A stretch of DNA of 64,000 bases from Streptomyces sp. TSRI0107 (GCF_001905845.1 NZ_LIVZ01000001.1:806001-870000); one strand, 5' to 3'. Numbered from the stretch's first letter, positions 9,154 through 17,674 are shown. Numbers and translations are program-made. Notes: generated from the sequence alone by a model not told the origin.

Positions 9154-10277
9154 GACGGCTCCTTCGGGTCAGGGGCGACGAACGCCGGGAGCAGGCCGAG
9201 GAGTACGGCCGCCGCGGGCCAGAGGGGGAGGGCGGGGGCGGTCAGCGGGACCACCCCCGGGTGCAGGGCCGCCGGATCGGCGGAGGCGGCCAGCGCGAGG
9301 GACACGGCCACCGCCGCGCCGGAGCCCGACACCAGCCACGCGCGCGGCCCCCACGGGTCGGGCCGGTACCGGGTGCGCGGCGAGCGGCGCCCCCCGAGCC
9401 ACAGCCCGGCGAGCGCGGCACCGACCCCGGCCAGCAGCACCGGAACCCCGTACGTGCCGCCCTCGGCGGTGAGCAGCCCGTACGTCCCGGCGCACACCCC
9501 CAGCAGCCCGGCGAGGGTCAGCACGGCCGTCGTGCGGCGCACCGCCGCCGGGACCTCGGCGGTACGGCCGTAGCCGCGCGAGTCCATCGCGGCGGCCAGC
9601 GCGACCGACCGCTCCAGCGCGCCCTCCAGCACCGGCAGCCCCACCTGGAGCAGGCCGCGTATCCCCGAGTCCGGCCGCCCCCGCAGCCGGCGGGCGGCAC
9701 GCAGCGGCTGGGCGTCCGCGATCAGGTTCGGCGCGAACGTGAGCGCGACGACCACCGCGACACCGGCCTCGTACAGCGCCCCCGGCAGCGACTTCAGCAG
9801 CCGCGACGGGCTCGCGAGCGCGTTCGCCGCGCCGACGCAGATCAGCAGCGCCGCCAGCTTCAGACCGTCGTACAGGGCGAAGAGGAGCACCTCGGCGGTC
9901 ACCTCGCCGCCCAGCCGGATGCCCTGCGCCCAGTCCGGGAGCGGCACCTCGGGCAGCTCCAGCAGCACGTGCGTGCCGGGAATCGGCGAGCCGAGCGCGA
10001 CCGCGAACACCAGGCGGATCAGCAGGACCGCGAGGGCGAGCTTCAGGAAGGCGCCGTAGGAACGGGCCCACGGGGTGCTCGGGCGGCGGGCCGCCACGAC
10101 GTACGCGGAGACCGCGATCAGCAGGGTGAGGAGGAGGGGGTTGGTGGTGCGGGTGGCGGCCATGCCGAGGGAGAGGGACCACAGCCACCAGGCGCCGGGG
10201 TGGAGCGATTCGGCGCGCCGGTGGCGGGGCGTGGCGGGGGCGCCCGCCGGGGTGGGCCGCGCGGACCGCTCAGTCAT
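9150..10277 (-). CDS. ECF transporter transmembrane (T) component, CbiQ family
   Basis: The 375-residue membrane protein starts at the ATG at 10277, eight bases inside the upstream gene. It has the CbiQ/EcfT layout: N-terminal helices, then a cytoplasmic coupling region with AMDSRGYGR (one Ala-Arg-Gly coupling motif), then further membrane helices. The other coupling segment lies near RAARRLRGRPDSG. It couples the ABC dimer to the S component. The GTGA overlap downstream and the 8-bp overlap upstream place it in the middle of a tightly coupled operon. Confidence 0.9.
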   Translation of the reverse strand: MTERSARPTPAGAPATPRHRRAESLHPGAWWLWSLSLGMAATRTTNPLLLTLLIAVSAYVVAARRPSTPWARSYGAFLKLALAVLLIRLVFAVALGSPIPGTHVLLELPEVPLPDWAQGIRLGGEVTAEVLLFALYDGLKLAALLICVGAANALASPSRLLKSLPGALYEAGVAVVVALTFAPNLIADAQPLRAARRLRGRPDSGIRGLLQVGLPVLEGALERSVALAAAMDSRGYGRTAEVPAAVRRTTAVLTLAGLLGVCAGTYGLLTAEGGTYGVPVLLAGVGAALAGLWLGGRRSPRTRYRPDPWGPRAWLVSGSGAAVAVSLALAASADPAALHPGVVPLTAPALPLWPAAAVLLGLLPAFVAPDPKEPS

Positions 10278-10935
10278 GCCTGCGTCGCCGGGACTGCCAG
10301 ACCGCCGCCGCGGCCAGTACCGCCACCGCCGCCGCGCCCGCGACGAGGCCGACGGACGGGCCGCCACCGTCCTCCTCGGCGGAGGTCTCCTCCGGGGCGG
10401 TGGATCCCTCGGGGGCGGCGGACTCCCGCTTGTCGCCGCTGACCTGCTCCCCGCAGCCCTTCCGCGGATAGCCGGAGATGGCGCAGAGAAGGGCGTTGGT
10501 GTCGTAGCGCAGCGGCTTGGCCACGGCGGCCAGGGCCTCGGCCGTCGTCGCGTCGGGGTCGACCCGCGCGCAGGCGGTACGGCGCTCCGGCGGCGTCTCG
10601 CCGGCCGGCGCGTCCGCCGCCGTGCCGAAGTCGATGACGAGGGCGACGCGCTTCTCGCCGTCCCGGGCGGGCGTACGGGCGCAGATGACGTCGAAGTCCG
10701 CCGTGCCGCGCGGCTGGGCGGAGTCCTGGGAGTCCTCGCTGACGGAGAAGCGGAAGCCCTGCACGTCACCGTCGGAGGGGCGCGCGGTGGCGGGCCCCTG
10801 GGTGGCGTACGTCCAGCGGTCGCCGTCGCGGTCCCAGAAGGACCAGTAGCGGTAACCGGTGGCCTGCGCCTGGCCGGTGTTCAGCAGCGGGAACAGGACG
10901 GCCAGGAGCAGCGCGGCGGCACGGCGGAACCTCAC
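10270..10935 (-). CDS. SCO2322 family secreted, membrane-anchored protein
   Basis: The product has 221 residues: signal peptide (AAALLLAVLFPLLNTGQAQA), a small extracytoplasmic domain beginning GYRYWSFWDRDGDRW, an acidic Ser/Glu/Pro linker, a C-terminal membrane helix (SVGLVAGAAAVAVLAAAAV) and an Arg cap. The Y-W-S-x-W opening identifies the Streptomyces SCO2322 family. Its GTG at 10935 overlaps the TGA of the preceding gene. Size and position suggest a small beta domain partnering the alpha/alpha-barrel protein, as in the two-domain transcobalamins. That pairing is inference only. Confidence 0.8.
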   Translation of the reverse strand: MRFRRAAALLLAVLFPLLNTGQAQATGYRYWSFWDRDGDRWTYATQGPATARPSDGDVQGFRFSVSEDSQDSAQPRGTADFDVICARTPARDGEKRVALVIDFGTAADAPAGETPPERRTACARVDPDATTAEALAAVAKPLRYDTNALLCAISGYPRKGCGEQVSGDKRESAAPEGSTAPEETSAEEDGGGPSVGLVAGAAAVAVLAAAAVWQSRRRRHD

Positions 10936-12167
10936 CCCTGCTGCCCCTTCTTGCGGCCGCTGATCAGGAAGCCGATGCCGATGCCGGCGACGAACAGCGC
11001 GCCGACGGTCCACCAGACGGTGTTGCCGCCGTCGTCCTCGTCGGCGACCCGCTTGCCGGGTTCGGCACCGCGCTCGGCGGCCTGCGGGGCCGGGCCGGTC
11101 GCGCCCAGCTGCTCGACGAGGTCGGCGCCGCCGAAGTTGTGCGGGTCGGTCTGCCCGGCCAGGGCGGCGAAGATCAGCTGGGCGTAGGCGGCCGGGCCGC
11201 TCTGCTTCGCCCAGTCGGCGGAGTTCTTCTCCAGCCACTCCAGCGGCTTCGCGGCCCGCTCGGCGCCGCCCTGCGCGGCCAGCGCGACGACCGCGTCGGC
11301 GGTGTTGCCGTAGTCGGGCTGGTCCTCGGCGCCGGGCAGCGCGGAGACGAGGTGGCCGTCCTTCGCGACGGCCCCGGCGAGGTAGGCGGCACCGTTGGCG
11401 GCGGCCTGCTCGGGCGTCTTCGCCCGCTCGCACTCCGGGGTGTCGGCCTGCTTGGCCGCCGGGGTGGTCAGGCCCTTGCCGAGCGCGCCCAGCACGCCCG
11501 CGGCGGTCGCGTCCGCGTTCGCGGCGAGTTCGCCCTTCTTGCCCGGCTGGTAGGCGAAGGCGCCGCCGCCGTCCTCGTCGCAGGGGACGGAGAAGCCGAG
11601 CAGGGCGTCGTACGGCGACTCGCCCTTGCCGTCCTCGCCGCGGACCTCGGCGGGCTTCTCGCCGGCGACGGCGAGCGCGCCGATCACGATCGAGGTGGAG
11701 TTGGCGTCGCTGGGCGAACCCGCGTTGTAGCCCCAGCCGCCGTCCTCGTTCTGCACGGACTTCAGCCAGTCGACGGCCTTGCCGGTCTCCGTGTCGTGGC
11801 CGCCGAGCGCGACCAGCGCCTGCACGGCGGCGGAGGTGGCGTTGGTGTCCAGCATGGTCTTGGCGTCGCAGGCCTTGGCGGTGTCCGCGCGGAACGAGGC
11901 GAACGCGCCGTTCGCGCACTGCTGTCCGGTCAGCCAGGCCACCGCCTCGTCGGCGGGCCGCACACCCACGGTGTCCTGGGCGAGCAGGGCGAGGGACTGC
12001 CGCCACACGCCGTCGTAGGTCGGGTCCCCGCTGCCGTAGAGGCCGGACGGTATCGCCACGGACGGCGAGGCGGACGGGGACGGGTCGGCGGCCTGGGCGA
12101 CCGGGGTCGCGGCGACGCCGATCACTGCGGCGGCGGCCAGGGCCGCGGCGCTGCGGCGGACGTTCAT
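10932..12167 (-). CDS. secreted prenyltransferase-fold (alpha/alpha-barrel) protein, candidate cobalamin binder
   Basis: The 411-residue protein has a signal peptide (AAALAAAAVIGVAATPVAQA) and repeated helical hairpins of the squalene-oxidase/prenyltransferase type. Typical repeats include NEDGGWGYNAGSPSDANSTS and TNATSAAVQAL. A C-terminal helix (VWWTVGALFVAGIGIGFLI) and RKK cap follow. It lacks the DxDD or zinc-site features of true cyclases and prenyltransferases. The ATG at 12167 starts exactly at a signal peptide, with GGGAGAGGG about 13 bp upstream; earlier in-frame starts fall in the riboswitch. As first gene behind a cobalamin riboswitch, it may bind corrinoids outside the cell. Confidence 0.8.
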   Translation of the reverse strand: MNVRRSAAALAAAAVIGVAATPVAQAADPSPSASPSVAIPSGLYGSGDPTYDGVWRQSLALLAQDTVGVRPADEAVAWLTGQQCANGAFASFRADTAKACDAKTMLDTNATSAAVQALVALGGHDTETGKAVDWLKSVQNEDGGWGYNAGSPSDANSTSIVIGALAVAGEKPAEVRGEDGKGESPYDALLGFSVPCDEDGGGAFAYQPGKKGELAANADATAAGVLGALGKGLTTPAAKQADTPECERAKTPEQAAANGAAYLAGAVAKDGHLVSALPGAEDQPDYGNTADAVVALAAQGGAERAAKPLEWLEKNSADWAKQSGPAAYAQLIFAALAGQTDPHNFGGADLVEQLGATGPAPQAAERGAEPGKRVADEDDGGNTVWWTVGALFVAGIGIGFLISGRKKGQQG

Positions 12168-12261
12168 GATCGGCGGATGCCCTCTCCCTGTGGGGAGCCG
12201 GGCAGCACGGGAGGACCCGGGCGGCCCGGCTCCGTGAACCTCGACGGTGCTGAGCCGTTTC

Positions 12262-12400
12262 ACGTGCGCACAGGGCGATCCGGCTCGCCGGGCCCCTGCG
12301 GGCCGGACTCACGGTTGCGGGTCAGCGCCGGAATTGCACCGGCTTCCCCCTGTACGGGTGTGATGACGACGCGGCCACTTTACCGGCCCGTACACAGGGC
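12262..12400 (-). ncRNA. cobalamin (AdoCbl) riboswitch
   Basis: On the minus strand the leader contains the hallmark core GGGAAGCCGGTGCAATTCCG, then GCTGACCCGCAACCGTGAGT. At 12,286-12,268 comes a B12-box-like GAGCCGGATCGCCC. The order and spacing match actinobacterial cobalamin riboswitches. It ends about 95 nt before the ATG of the barrel-protein gene and should repress the five-gene uptake operon when B12 is plentiful. Exact ends are approximate. Confidence 0.93.
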
Positions 12401-12426
12401 CCTCCCAGGCGTCCCGGTCCGTCGGC

Positions 12427-13175
12427 TCACACCGCCACGTACGTCACCGGTTCGCTGCCCGCCACCGGCTCCGCCCGTCCCGGCTTCACCAGCCGCCGCA
12501 GGTGGGCCTCCGCCTCCGAGACGGCGATGTTGCGGGAGGCGGGCGGGATCTCGGGCCAGGGGCGGTTCCAGTCCATGCGCTCGGCGAGCTGCCAGGGGGT
12601 GAGGGGGGTGCCGAGGAGGGCCAGGAGGCCGGTGAGACGGGCCTCGTGGTGGGCCGGCAGCTCCCGGACCCGGGCGGGCGCGTCCGTGAACGCGTGCTGG
12701 TGGGCGGGCAGGACCTCGGCGGGGTCGAGGCGGGCGACGCGTTCGAGGGAGTCGAGGTAGTCGCCGAGGGGGTCGGTGACGGTGGTGTCCTCCGGGTCCT
12801 TGTACAGGCCGATGTGCGGGGTGATCCCGGGGAGCAGGTGATCCCCGGAGAACAGCCGCCCGCGGCCCGGGAGCCGCGCGGGGTGCTCCTCCTCCAGATG
12901 CAGGCAGACATGACCGGGGGTGTGCCCCGGCGTCCAGACGGCGCGCAGGCGGCGGCCGGGGAGGGGCAGCAGCTCGCCGGGGACGATCTCGCGGTCGGGC
13001 AGGGCGGGGGACAGGCCGGGCAGGGCGAGCGCAGGGGCGCGATGTGCTCCTCGGGTGCGCCGGCCGCCTGGAGCTTGGCCGCCATGTACGCGAACCAGCG
13101 CTCGGGACGGGCCTCGCGGGTACGGCGTACGACGTCGGCGTCGGCGGCGTGCATGGCGATCCAGGCGCCCGGAGG
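12427..13175 (-). pseudogene. truncated and frameshifted MBL-fold metallo-hydrolase
   Basis: The C-terminal part reads cleanly in one frame from LPDREIVPGELL through the zinc-site region TPGHTPGHVCLHLEE and LFSGDHLLPGITPHIG to the stop. The preceding part (AWIAMHAADADVVRRT to EEHIAPLR) is in a different frame, so a frameshift lies near 13,040. The N-terminal 80-100 residues with the HxHxDH zinc motif are missing. Homology ends at about 13,175, where a fragment on the other strand begins. Loss of the metal-binding motif plus the frameshift make it inactive. It points away from the ferredoxin gene. Confidence 0.75.
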
Positions 13176-13228
13176 GATACGGCGAATACCTGGAGCACAA
13201 GATGATCCACCTCCCGGCGGGGGCCTGA
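13172..13228 (+). pseudogene. last residues of a gene preceding the ferredoxin, probably a P450
   Basis: A short coding tail, GYGEYLEHKMIHLPAGA, runs into TGA at 13226-13228, three bases before the ferredoxin start. The codon bias and the spacing to a P450-type ferredoxin suggest the end of a cytochrome P450. Everything upstream is lost at the junction with the antiparallel MBL remnant. The tail is too short to prove the family. Confidence 0.45.
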
Positions 13229-13231
13229 GCG

Positions 13232-13465
13232 ATGGGCGACCGCTGGTACGTCGAGGTCGACCGCTCCCTGTGCATCGGCTCGGCGCAGTGCCTCCACCAC
13301 GCGCCCGAGGCCTTCCGCCTCGACACCGGCCGCCGGTCCCGCCCCCTCACCCCCGACACGGACGCCGGCGAACACATCCTGACGGCCGCCGAGAACTGCC
13401 CGGTCGAGGCGATCACGCTCACGCTGGCGGGGAGCGGGGAGGTGGTGTTCCCGCCGGAGGAGTGA
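13232..13465 (+). CDS. 3Fe-4S ferredoxin of the P450-partner type
   Basis: The 77-residue ferredoxin has a cluster motif C-x5-C (LCIGSAQC) near residues 11-18 and the distal ENCPVEAITL, typical of Streptomyces ferredoxins that feed electrons to P450s. The ATG at 13232 lies 3 bp after the stop of the truncated upstream gene, so translation was coupled to it. With that P450-like gene deleted, the ferredoxin is an orphan here, although it may still serve P450s elsewhere. No promoter of its own is obvious. Confidence 0.9.
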   Translation: MGDRWYVEVDRSLCIGSAQCLHHAPEAFRLDTGRRSRPLTPDTDAGEHILTAAENCPVEAITLTLAGSGEVVFPPEE

Positions 13466-13608
13466 GGGCCCTCACCTCGGTACGGTGGACGGGTGTGCCT
13501 CAACGCCGTGGAGGCGTGACGTCCGTGGCTCGTGGCGGCGGTCCTGGGCGTACGCGTCCCGCCCCTGGCTTCACGGCGGCTCGGAGCGGCCTCGCACGCC
13601 GGTCCCCG

Positions 13609-14226
13609 TCAGGGAGCCTCCGGTTCCGTCAGGTCGATCAGCCTGCACGCCGTCTCGATGTCGATCTTGACCTGGGCGATGGAGGCGCGGCCGGAGAGCC
13701 AGGTGATGAGGGCCGAGTGCCAGGTGTGTTCGATGACGCGGACGGCGGAGAGCTGGGCGGGGGTGGGGTGTTCCTGGCCCATCGCGTCGAGGATGATCGC
13801 CGTGGTCTGGCGGGAGACCTGGTCGACCTCGGGGCTCACGCTGCGGTCCGCGAACGTCAGGGCGCGGACCATCGCGTCGGCCAGGTGCGGCTCGCGCTGC
13901 AGGGCGCGGAACGCGCGCATCAGGGTCTCCGCGACCCGTTCCGCCGGCGTCCGGCCGGCCGGGGGCTTCTTGCGGAGCGTGCCGTGCATGTGCTCCAGCT
14001 GGTCCTGCATCGTCGCGACCAGCAGATGGACCTTGGAGGGGAAGTAGCGGTACAGCGTGCCGAGCGCCACCTGCGAGGACTCGGCGACCTCCCGCATCTG
14101 CACCGCGTCGTAGCCGCCCCGGCCGGCCAGCTGCGCGCTGGCGCGCAGTATGCGGCGCCGCCGGGCTTCCTGCCGCTCGGTGAGGGGCGAGGCGGGGCGT
14201 GCGGTGGCGGCTTCCACCTTCTCCAT
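13609..14226 (-). CDS. TetR-family regulator resembling KstR
   Basis: The 205-residue repressor has an N-terminal TetR helix-turn-helix (residues about 25-70) strikingly like mycobacterial KstR: GGYDAVQMREVAESSQVALG followed by TLYRYFPSKVHLL. The C-terminal ligand domain keeps HLADAMVRALTFAD, also KstR-like. KstR represses cholesterol/steroid catabolism genes and is released by acyl-CoA intermediates. A 14-bp box matching TnnAACnnGTTnnA lies 152-165 bp upstream, and a second lies at the MaoC operon, so autoregulation plus control of that operon is inferred. Neighbouring P450/thiolase/MBL remnants fit a degraded regulon. Confidence 0.85.
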   Translation of the reverse strand: MEKVEAATARPASPLTERQEARRRRILRASAQLAGRGGYDAVQMREVAESSQVALGTLYRYFPSKVHLLVATMQDQLEHMHGTLRKKPPAGRTPAERVAETLMRAFRALQREPHLADAMVRALTFADRSVSPEVDQVSRQTTAIILDAMGQEHPTPAQLSAVRVIEHTWHSALITWLSGRASIAQVKIDIETACRLIDLTEPEAP

Positions 14227-14377
14227 GGGTCCCGTTCCGTGACAGTCCGTGAGGGCGTGCGATCACACAGCATGACAGGGTTCCCGCGGGCCGTCAGTCG
14301 TGGCGTGAATCACCTGATCCACTTCTCACAGCGCGGCTACCTGCCGGTAGATTCAGAGCCTCTTGAACGATCAAGTC

Positions 14378-14391
14378 TGAAACTTGTTCTA
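14378..14391. promoter_or_regulatory. KstR-type operator between the TetR gene and the GT4 operon
   Basis: TGAAACTTGTTCTA fits the KstR consensus TnnAACnnGTTnnA at every fixed position. It lies between the divergent regulator (start 14226) and the glycosyltransferase gene (start 14446). A second palindrome, CTTGA-N4-TCAAG, adjoins it at 14362-14375. Either transcription unit could be controlled. Confidence 0.6.
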
Positions 14392-14445
14392 GGTTAGCGT
14401 CCCGGCATAATCTCGCGGGACAGTGCAGGGAGAAGGGGGCCCGGA

Positions 14446-15873
14446 GTGACCGCTGAGGCCAGTCGGGACCTTGCGGGAGAGCGACCGCTGCGCATCGCGC
14501 TCCTGACGTACAAAGGGAACCCGTTCTGCGGCGGCCAGGGCGTCTACGTCCGCCACCTCTCCCGCGAACTGGCCCGCCTCGGCCACCAGGTCGAGGTCAT
14601 CGGCGCCCAGCCGTACCCCGTCCTGGACGAGGGCTACGACAACCTCGCTCTGACCGAGCTGCCCAGCCTCGACCTCTACCGGCAGCCCGACCCGTTCCGC
14701 ACCCCCAAGCGTGACGAGTACCGGGACTGGGTCGACGCGCTGGAGGTCGCCACGATGTGGACCGGCGGGTTCCCCGAGCCGCTGACCTTCTCGCTGCGCG
14801 CCGGCCGCCATCTGCGCGCCCGGCGCGGCGACTTCGACGTCGTCCACGACAACCAGACGCTCGGCTACGGCCTGCTCGGCGACCTCGGCGCGCCCCTCGT
14901 CACCACCATCCACCACCCGATCACCGTCGACCGGCAGTTGGAGCTGGACGCGGCGGAGAGCTGGCAGCGCAGATACTCCGTGCGGCGCTGGTACGGGTTC
15001 ACCCGGATGCAGAAGCGGGTCGCGCGCCGGCTGCCGTCCGTGCTCACCGTCTCCGGAACCTCCCGCCAGGAGATCGTCGACCACCTCGGCGTCCGCCCGG
15101 ACCGGCTCCACGTCGTCCACATCGGCGCCGACACCGACCTCTTCTCGCCCGATCCGTCGGTGCCGCGGGTGCCCGGCCGGATCGTCACCACCTCCAGCGC
15201 GGACGTGCCGCTCAAGGGCCTCGTCTTCCTCGTCGAGGCGCTGGCCAAGGTCCGCGGCGAGCACCCCGACGCCCATCTCGTCGTCGTCGGCAAGCGGCCC
15301 GCCGAGGGTCCGGTCGCGCAGGCGATCGAGCGGTACGGGCTCGACCGCGCCGTCGAGTTCGTCAAGGGCATCTCCGACGCCGAACTCGTCGACCTGGTCC
15401 GCTCGGCGCAGGTCGCCTGCGTGCCGTCGCTCTACGAGGGCTTCTCCCTGCCGGCCGCCGAGGCCATGGCCACCGGCACGCCGCTCGTCGCCACGACCGG
15501 CGGGGCCATCCCCGAGGTCGCCGGACCCGACGGGGAGACCTGCCTCGCCGTACCGACCGGCGACGCGGAGGCGCTGGCCGCCGGGCTGAAGCGGCTGCTC
15601 GCGGACGCCGACCTGCGGGACCGGCTGGGTGCCGCCGGCCGTGAGCGGGTGCTGCGGCACTTCACCTGGGCGCGGGCGGCGGAGGGCACGGTCGCCCACT
15701 ACCGCGAGGCCATCGCCGGGTCCGCGGGCCGTGGCGAGCGCCGTTCCGCGGCGGGCCGGCCCGGCTCCGCGCAGCGGCTCACCGGCCGCTCCACGGTCTC
15801 CGCGACCGAGACGTCCGCGGCGTCCGAAGTTGTAACCGCTGGATCCAACCCCGAAAGCAGGGCCACGTGCTGA
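14446..15873 (+). CDS. GT4-family glycosyltransferase
   Basis: The 475-residue GT-B enzyme has the N-terminal acceptor domain motif GGQGVYVRHLSREL. Its C-terminal nucleotide-sugar domain has the E-x7-E signature EGFSLPAAE followed by AMATGTPLVAT. No membrane helix is present, so it acts at the cytoplasmic face. The last 50 residues after the GT fold are Ser/Arg/Ala-rich and look like a disordered tail. The GTG at 14446 follows a GGAGAAGGGGG tract. It leads a three-gene operon with a methyltransferase and a prenyltransferase-fold protein. The substrate is unknown. Confidence 0.88.
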   Translation: MTAEASRDLAGERPLRIALLTYKGNPFCGGQGVYVRHLSRELARLGHQVEVIGAQPYPVLDEGYDNLALTELPSLDLYRQPDPFRTPKRDEYRDWVDALEVATMWTGGFPEPLTFSLRAGRHLRARRGDFDVVHDNQTLGYGLLGDLGAPLVTTIHHPITVDRQLELDAAESWQRRYSVRRWYGFTRMQKRVARRLPSVLTVSGTSRQEIVDHLGVRPDRLHVVHIGADTDLFSPDPSVPRVPGRIVTTSSADVPLKGLVFLVEALAKVRGEHPDAHLVVVGKRPAEGPVAQAIERYGLDRAVEFVKGISDAELVDLVRSAQVACVPSLYEGFSLPAAEAMATGTPLVATTGGAIPEVAGPDGETCLAVPTGDAEALAAGLKRLLADADLRDRLGAAGRERVLRHFTWARAAEGTVAHYREAIAGSAGRGERRSAAGRPGSAQRLTGRSTVSATETSAASEVVTAGSNPESRATC

Positions 15874-16601
15874 CCGTCGACTTCACCCGGTTCCCGCTCG
15901 CCCCGGGCGACCGCGTCCTGGACCTCGGCTGTGGCGCCGGCCGGCACGCGTTCGAGTGTTACCGGCGCGGCGCGCAGGTCGTGGCACTGGACCAGAACGG
16001 CGAGGAGATCCGCGAGGTCGCCAAGTGGTTCGCGGCGATGAAGGAGGCCGGGGAGGCCCCGGAGGGCGCCACCGCGACGGCGATGGAGGGCGACGCCCTC
16101 GCGCTGCCCTTCCCCGACGAGTCCTTCGACGTCGTGATCATCTCCGAGGTGATGGAGCACATCCCGGACGACAAGGGCGTCCTCGCGGAGATGGTGCGGG
16201 TGCTGAAGCCGGGCGGGCGGATCGCGATCACCGTCCCGCGCTACGGACCCGAGAAGATCTGCTGGGCCCTGTCCGACGCCTACCACGAGGTCGAGGGCGG
16301 CCACATCCGCATCTACAAGGCGGACGAGCTGCTGGCGAAGATCCGCGAGGCCGGACTGAGGCCGTACGGCACCCACCACGCGCACGCGCTGCACTCCCCG
16401 TACTGGTGGCTGAAGTGCGCGTTCGGCGTCGACAACGACAAGGCGCTGCCGGTGCGGGCGTACCACAAGCTGCTGGTCTGGGACATCATGAAGAAGCCGC
16501 TGGCCACCCGGGTCGCCGAGCAGGCGCTGAACCCGCTGATCGGCAAGAGCTTCGTGGCGTACGCGACCAAGCCGCACCTGCCCCGGGTGGACGCCAAGTG
16601 A
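15867..16601 (+). CDS. class I SAM-dependent methyltransferase
   Basis: The 244-residue Methyltransf_11-type enzyme has motif I VLDLGCGAGRHAFE near residues 20-33, an acidic DQNGEE segment binding SAM, and MVRVLKPGGRIAITVPR as post-motif. The ATG overlaps the end of the glycosyltransferase gene by 7 bp, and its TGA is overlapped by the next GTG. The three proteins are therefore probably made together. The C-terminal half (HSPYWWLKCAFGVDND) is specific to this operon type. It likely methylates the glycosylated or lipid intermediate of the same pathway. Confidence 0.88.
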   Translation: MLTVDFTRFPLAPGDRVLDLGCGAGRHAFECYRRGAQVVALDQNGEEIREVAKWFAAMKEAGEAPEGATATAMEGDALALPFPDESFDVVIISEVMEHIPDDKGVLAEMVRVLKPGGRIAITVPRYGPEKICWALSDAYHEVEGGHIRIYKADELLAKIREAGLRPYGTHHAHALHSPYWWLKCAFGVDNDKALPVRAYHKLLVWDIMKKPLATRVAEQALNPLIGKSFVAYATKPHLPRVDAK

Positions 16602-17674
16602 CGACACCCCGGACGGAACACCTGGTCCTGCCGGGCGTGCTCACCGCCGAGCAGGCCGCCGCGACCGTCCGCGGCATCCTCGCGGTGCAGCGGGAGGACG
16701 GGGCCATCCCCTGGTTCCGCGGCCACCACCTCGACCCGTGGGACCACGTCGAGGCCGCGATGGCCCTGGACGCGGCCGGCGAGCACGAGGCCGCCGAACG
16801 GGCCTACCTGTGGCTGGCCCGGCACCAGAACCAGGACGGCTCCTGGTACGCGGCGTACGCCGACGGCGACCCCGACGACATCACCGACCAGAGCCGCGAG
16901 ACCAACTTCGTCGCCTACGTCGCCGTAGGCGTCTGGCACCACTACCTGTCCACCGGCGACGACACCTTCCTCGACCGGATGTGGCCGGTGGTGCACGCTG
17001 CCGTCGAGTTCGTGCTGCGGCTCCAGCAGCCCGGCGGGCAGATCGGCTGGAAGCGCGAGGACGACGGCACCGCCACCGCCGACGCGCTGCTCACCGGCAG
17101 CTCCTCCGTCCACCACGCGCTGCGCTGCGCGCTCGCCGTCGCCGAGCAGCGCGAGGAGCCCCAGCCGGACTGGGAGCTCGCGGTCGGCATGCTGCGGCAC
17201 GCGATCCGCCGGCACCCGGAGCGGTTCCTCGACAAGGACCGCTACTCCATGGACTGGTACTACCCGGTGCTGGGCGGCGCCCTCACCGGCGCCGAGGCCA
17301 AGTCCCGTGTCGAGGAGAGCTGGGACCGTTTCGTGGTGCCCGGCCTCGGCGTGCGCTGCGTGGTGCCCAACCCGTGGGTCACGGGCGGCGAGTCCGCCGA
17401 ACTCGCCCTCACCCTGTGGGCGATGGGCGAGTCCGACCGGGCGCTGGAGGTCCTCCAGTCCATCCAGCACCTGCGCGACCCGGAGACCGGCCTGTACTGG
17501 ACGGGCTACGTCTTCGACGACGGTGCCATCTGGCCCCGCGAGCTGACCACCTGGACGGCCGGCTCGCTGCTCCTCGCGGTCGCCGCTCTCGGCGGCCACG
17601 AGGCGACCTGCGCGGTCTTCGGCGGCGAACTGCTGCCGAGAGGCCTGGAGGACCCGGAGTGCTGCGCGGACTGA
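16598..17674 (+). CDS. prenyltransferase/squalene-oxidase-fold protein
   Basis: The 358-residue all-helical protein belongs to the terpenoid-cyclase/prenyltransferase toroid superfamily. It has repeats such as RHQNQDGSWYAAYADGD and LQQPGGQIGWKRED. No signal peptide is present, unlike the barrel protein in the B12 operon, and no DxDD cyclase motif was found. A glycoside-hydrolase-like six-hairpin toroid is an alternative reading. The GTG at 16598 overlaps the methyltransferase stop (GTGA). It completes the GT4-methyltransferase operon; its enzymatic role is unknown. Confidence 0.75.
   Translation: MTTPRTEHLVLPGVLTAEQAAATVRGILAVQREDGAIPWFRGHHLDPWDHVEAAMALDAAGEHEAAERAYLWLARHQNQDGSWYAAYADGDPDDITDQSRETNFVAYVAVGVWHHYLSTGDDTFLDRMWPVVHAAVEFVLRLQQPGGQIGWKREDDGTATADALLTGSSSVHHALRCALAVAEQREEPQPDWELAVGMLRHAIRRHPERFLDKDRYSMDWYYPVLGGALTGAEAKSRVEESWDRFVVPGLGVRCVVPNPWVTGGESAELALTLWAMGESDRALEVLQSIQHLRDPETGLYWTGYVFDDGAIWPRELTTWTAGSLLLAVAALGGHEATCAVFGGELLPRGLEDPECCAD

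Noticed and set aside
10270..12312. Single 680-residue gene covering the SCO2322-family and barrel-protein region
   Set aside because: Only its last 220 residues are coding-like; the rest is out of frame with the barrel protein, which has a clear signal peptide and repeats.
12427..13503. Intact 358-residue MBL protein
   Set aside because: The upstream 190 residues of that frame are antisense to the ferredoxin; true MBL homology is split in two frames and lacks the zinc motif.
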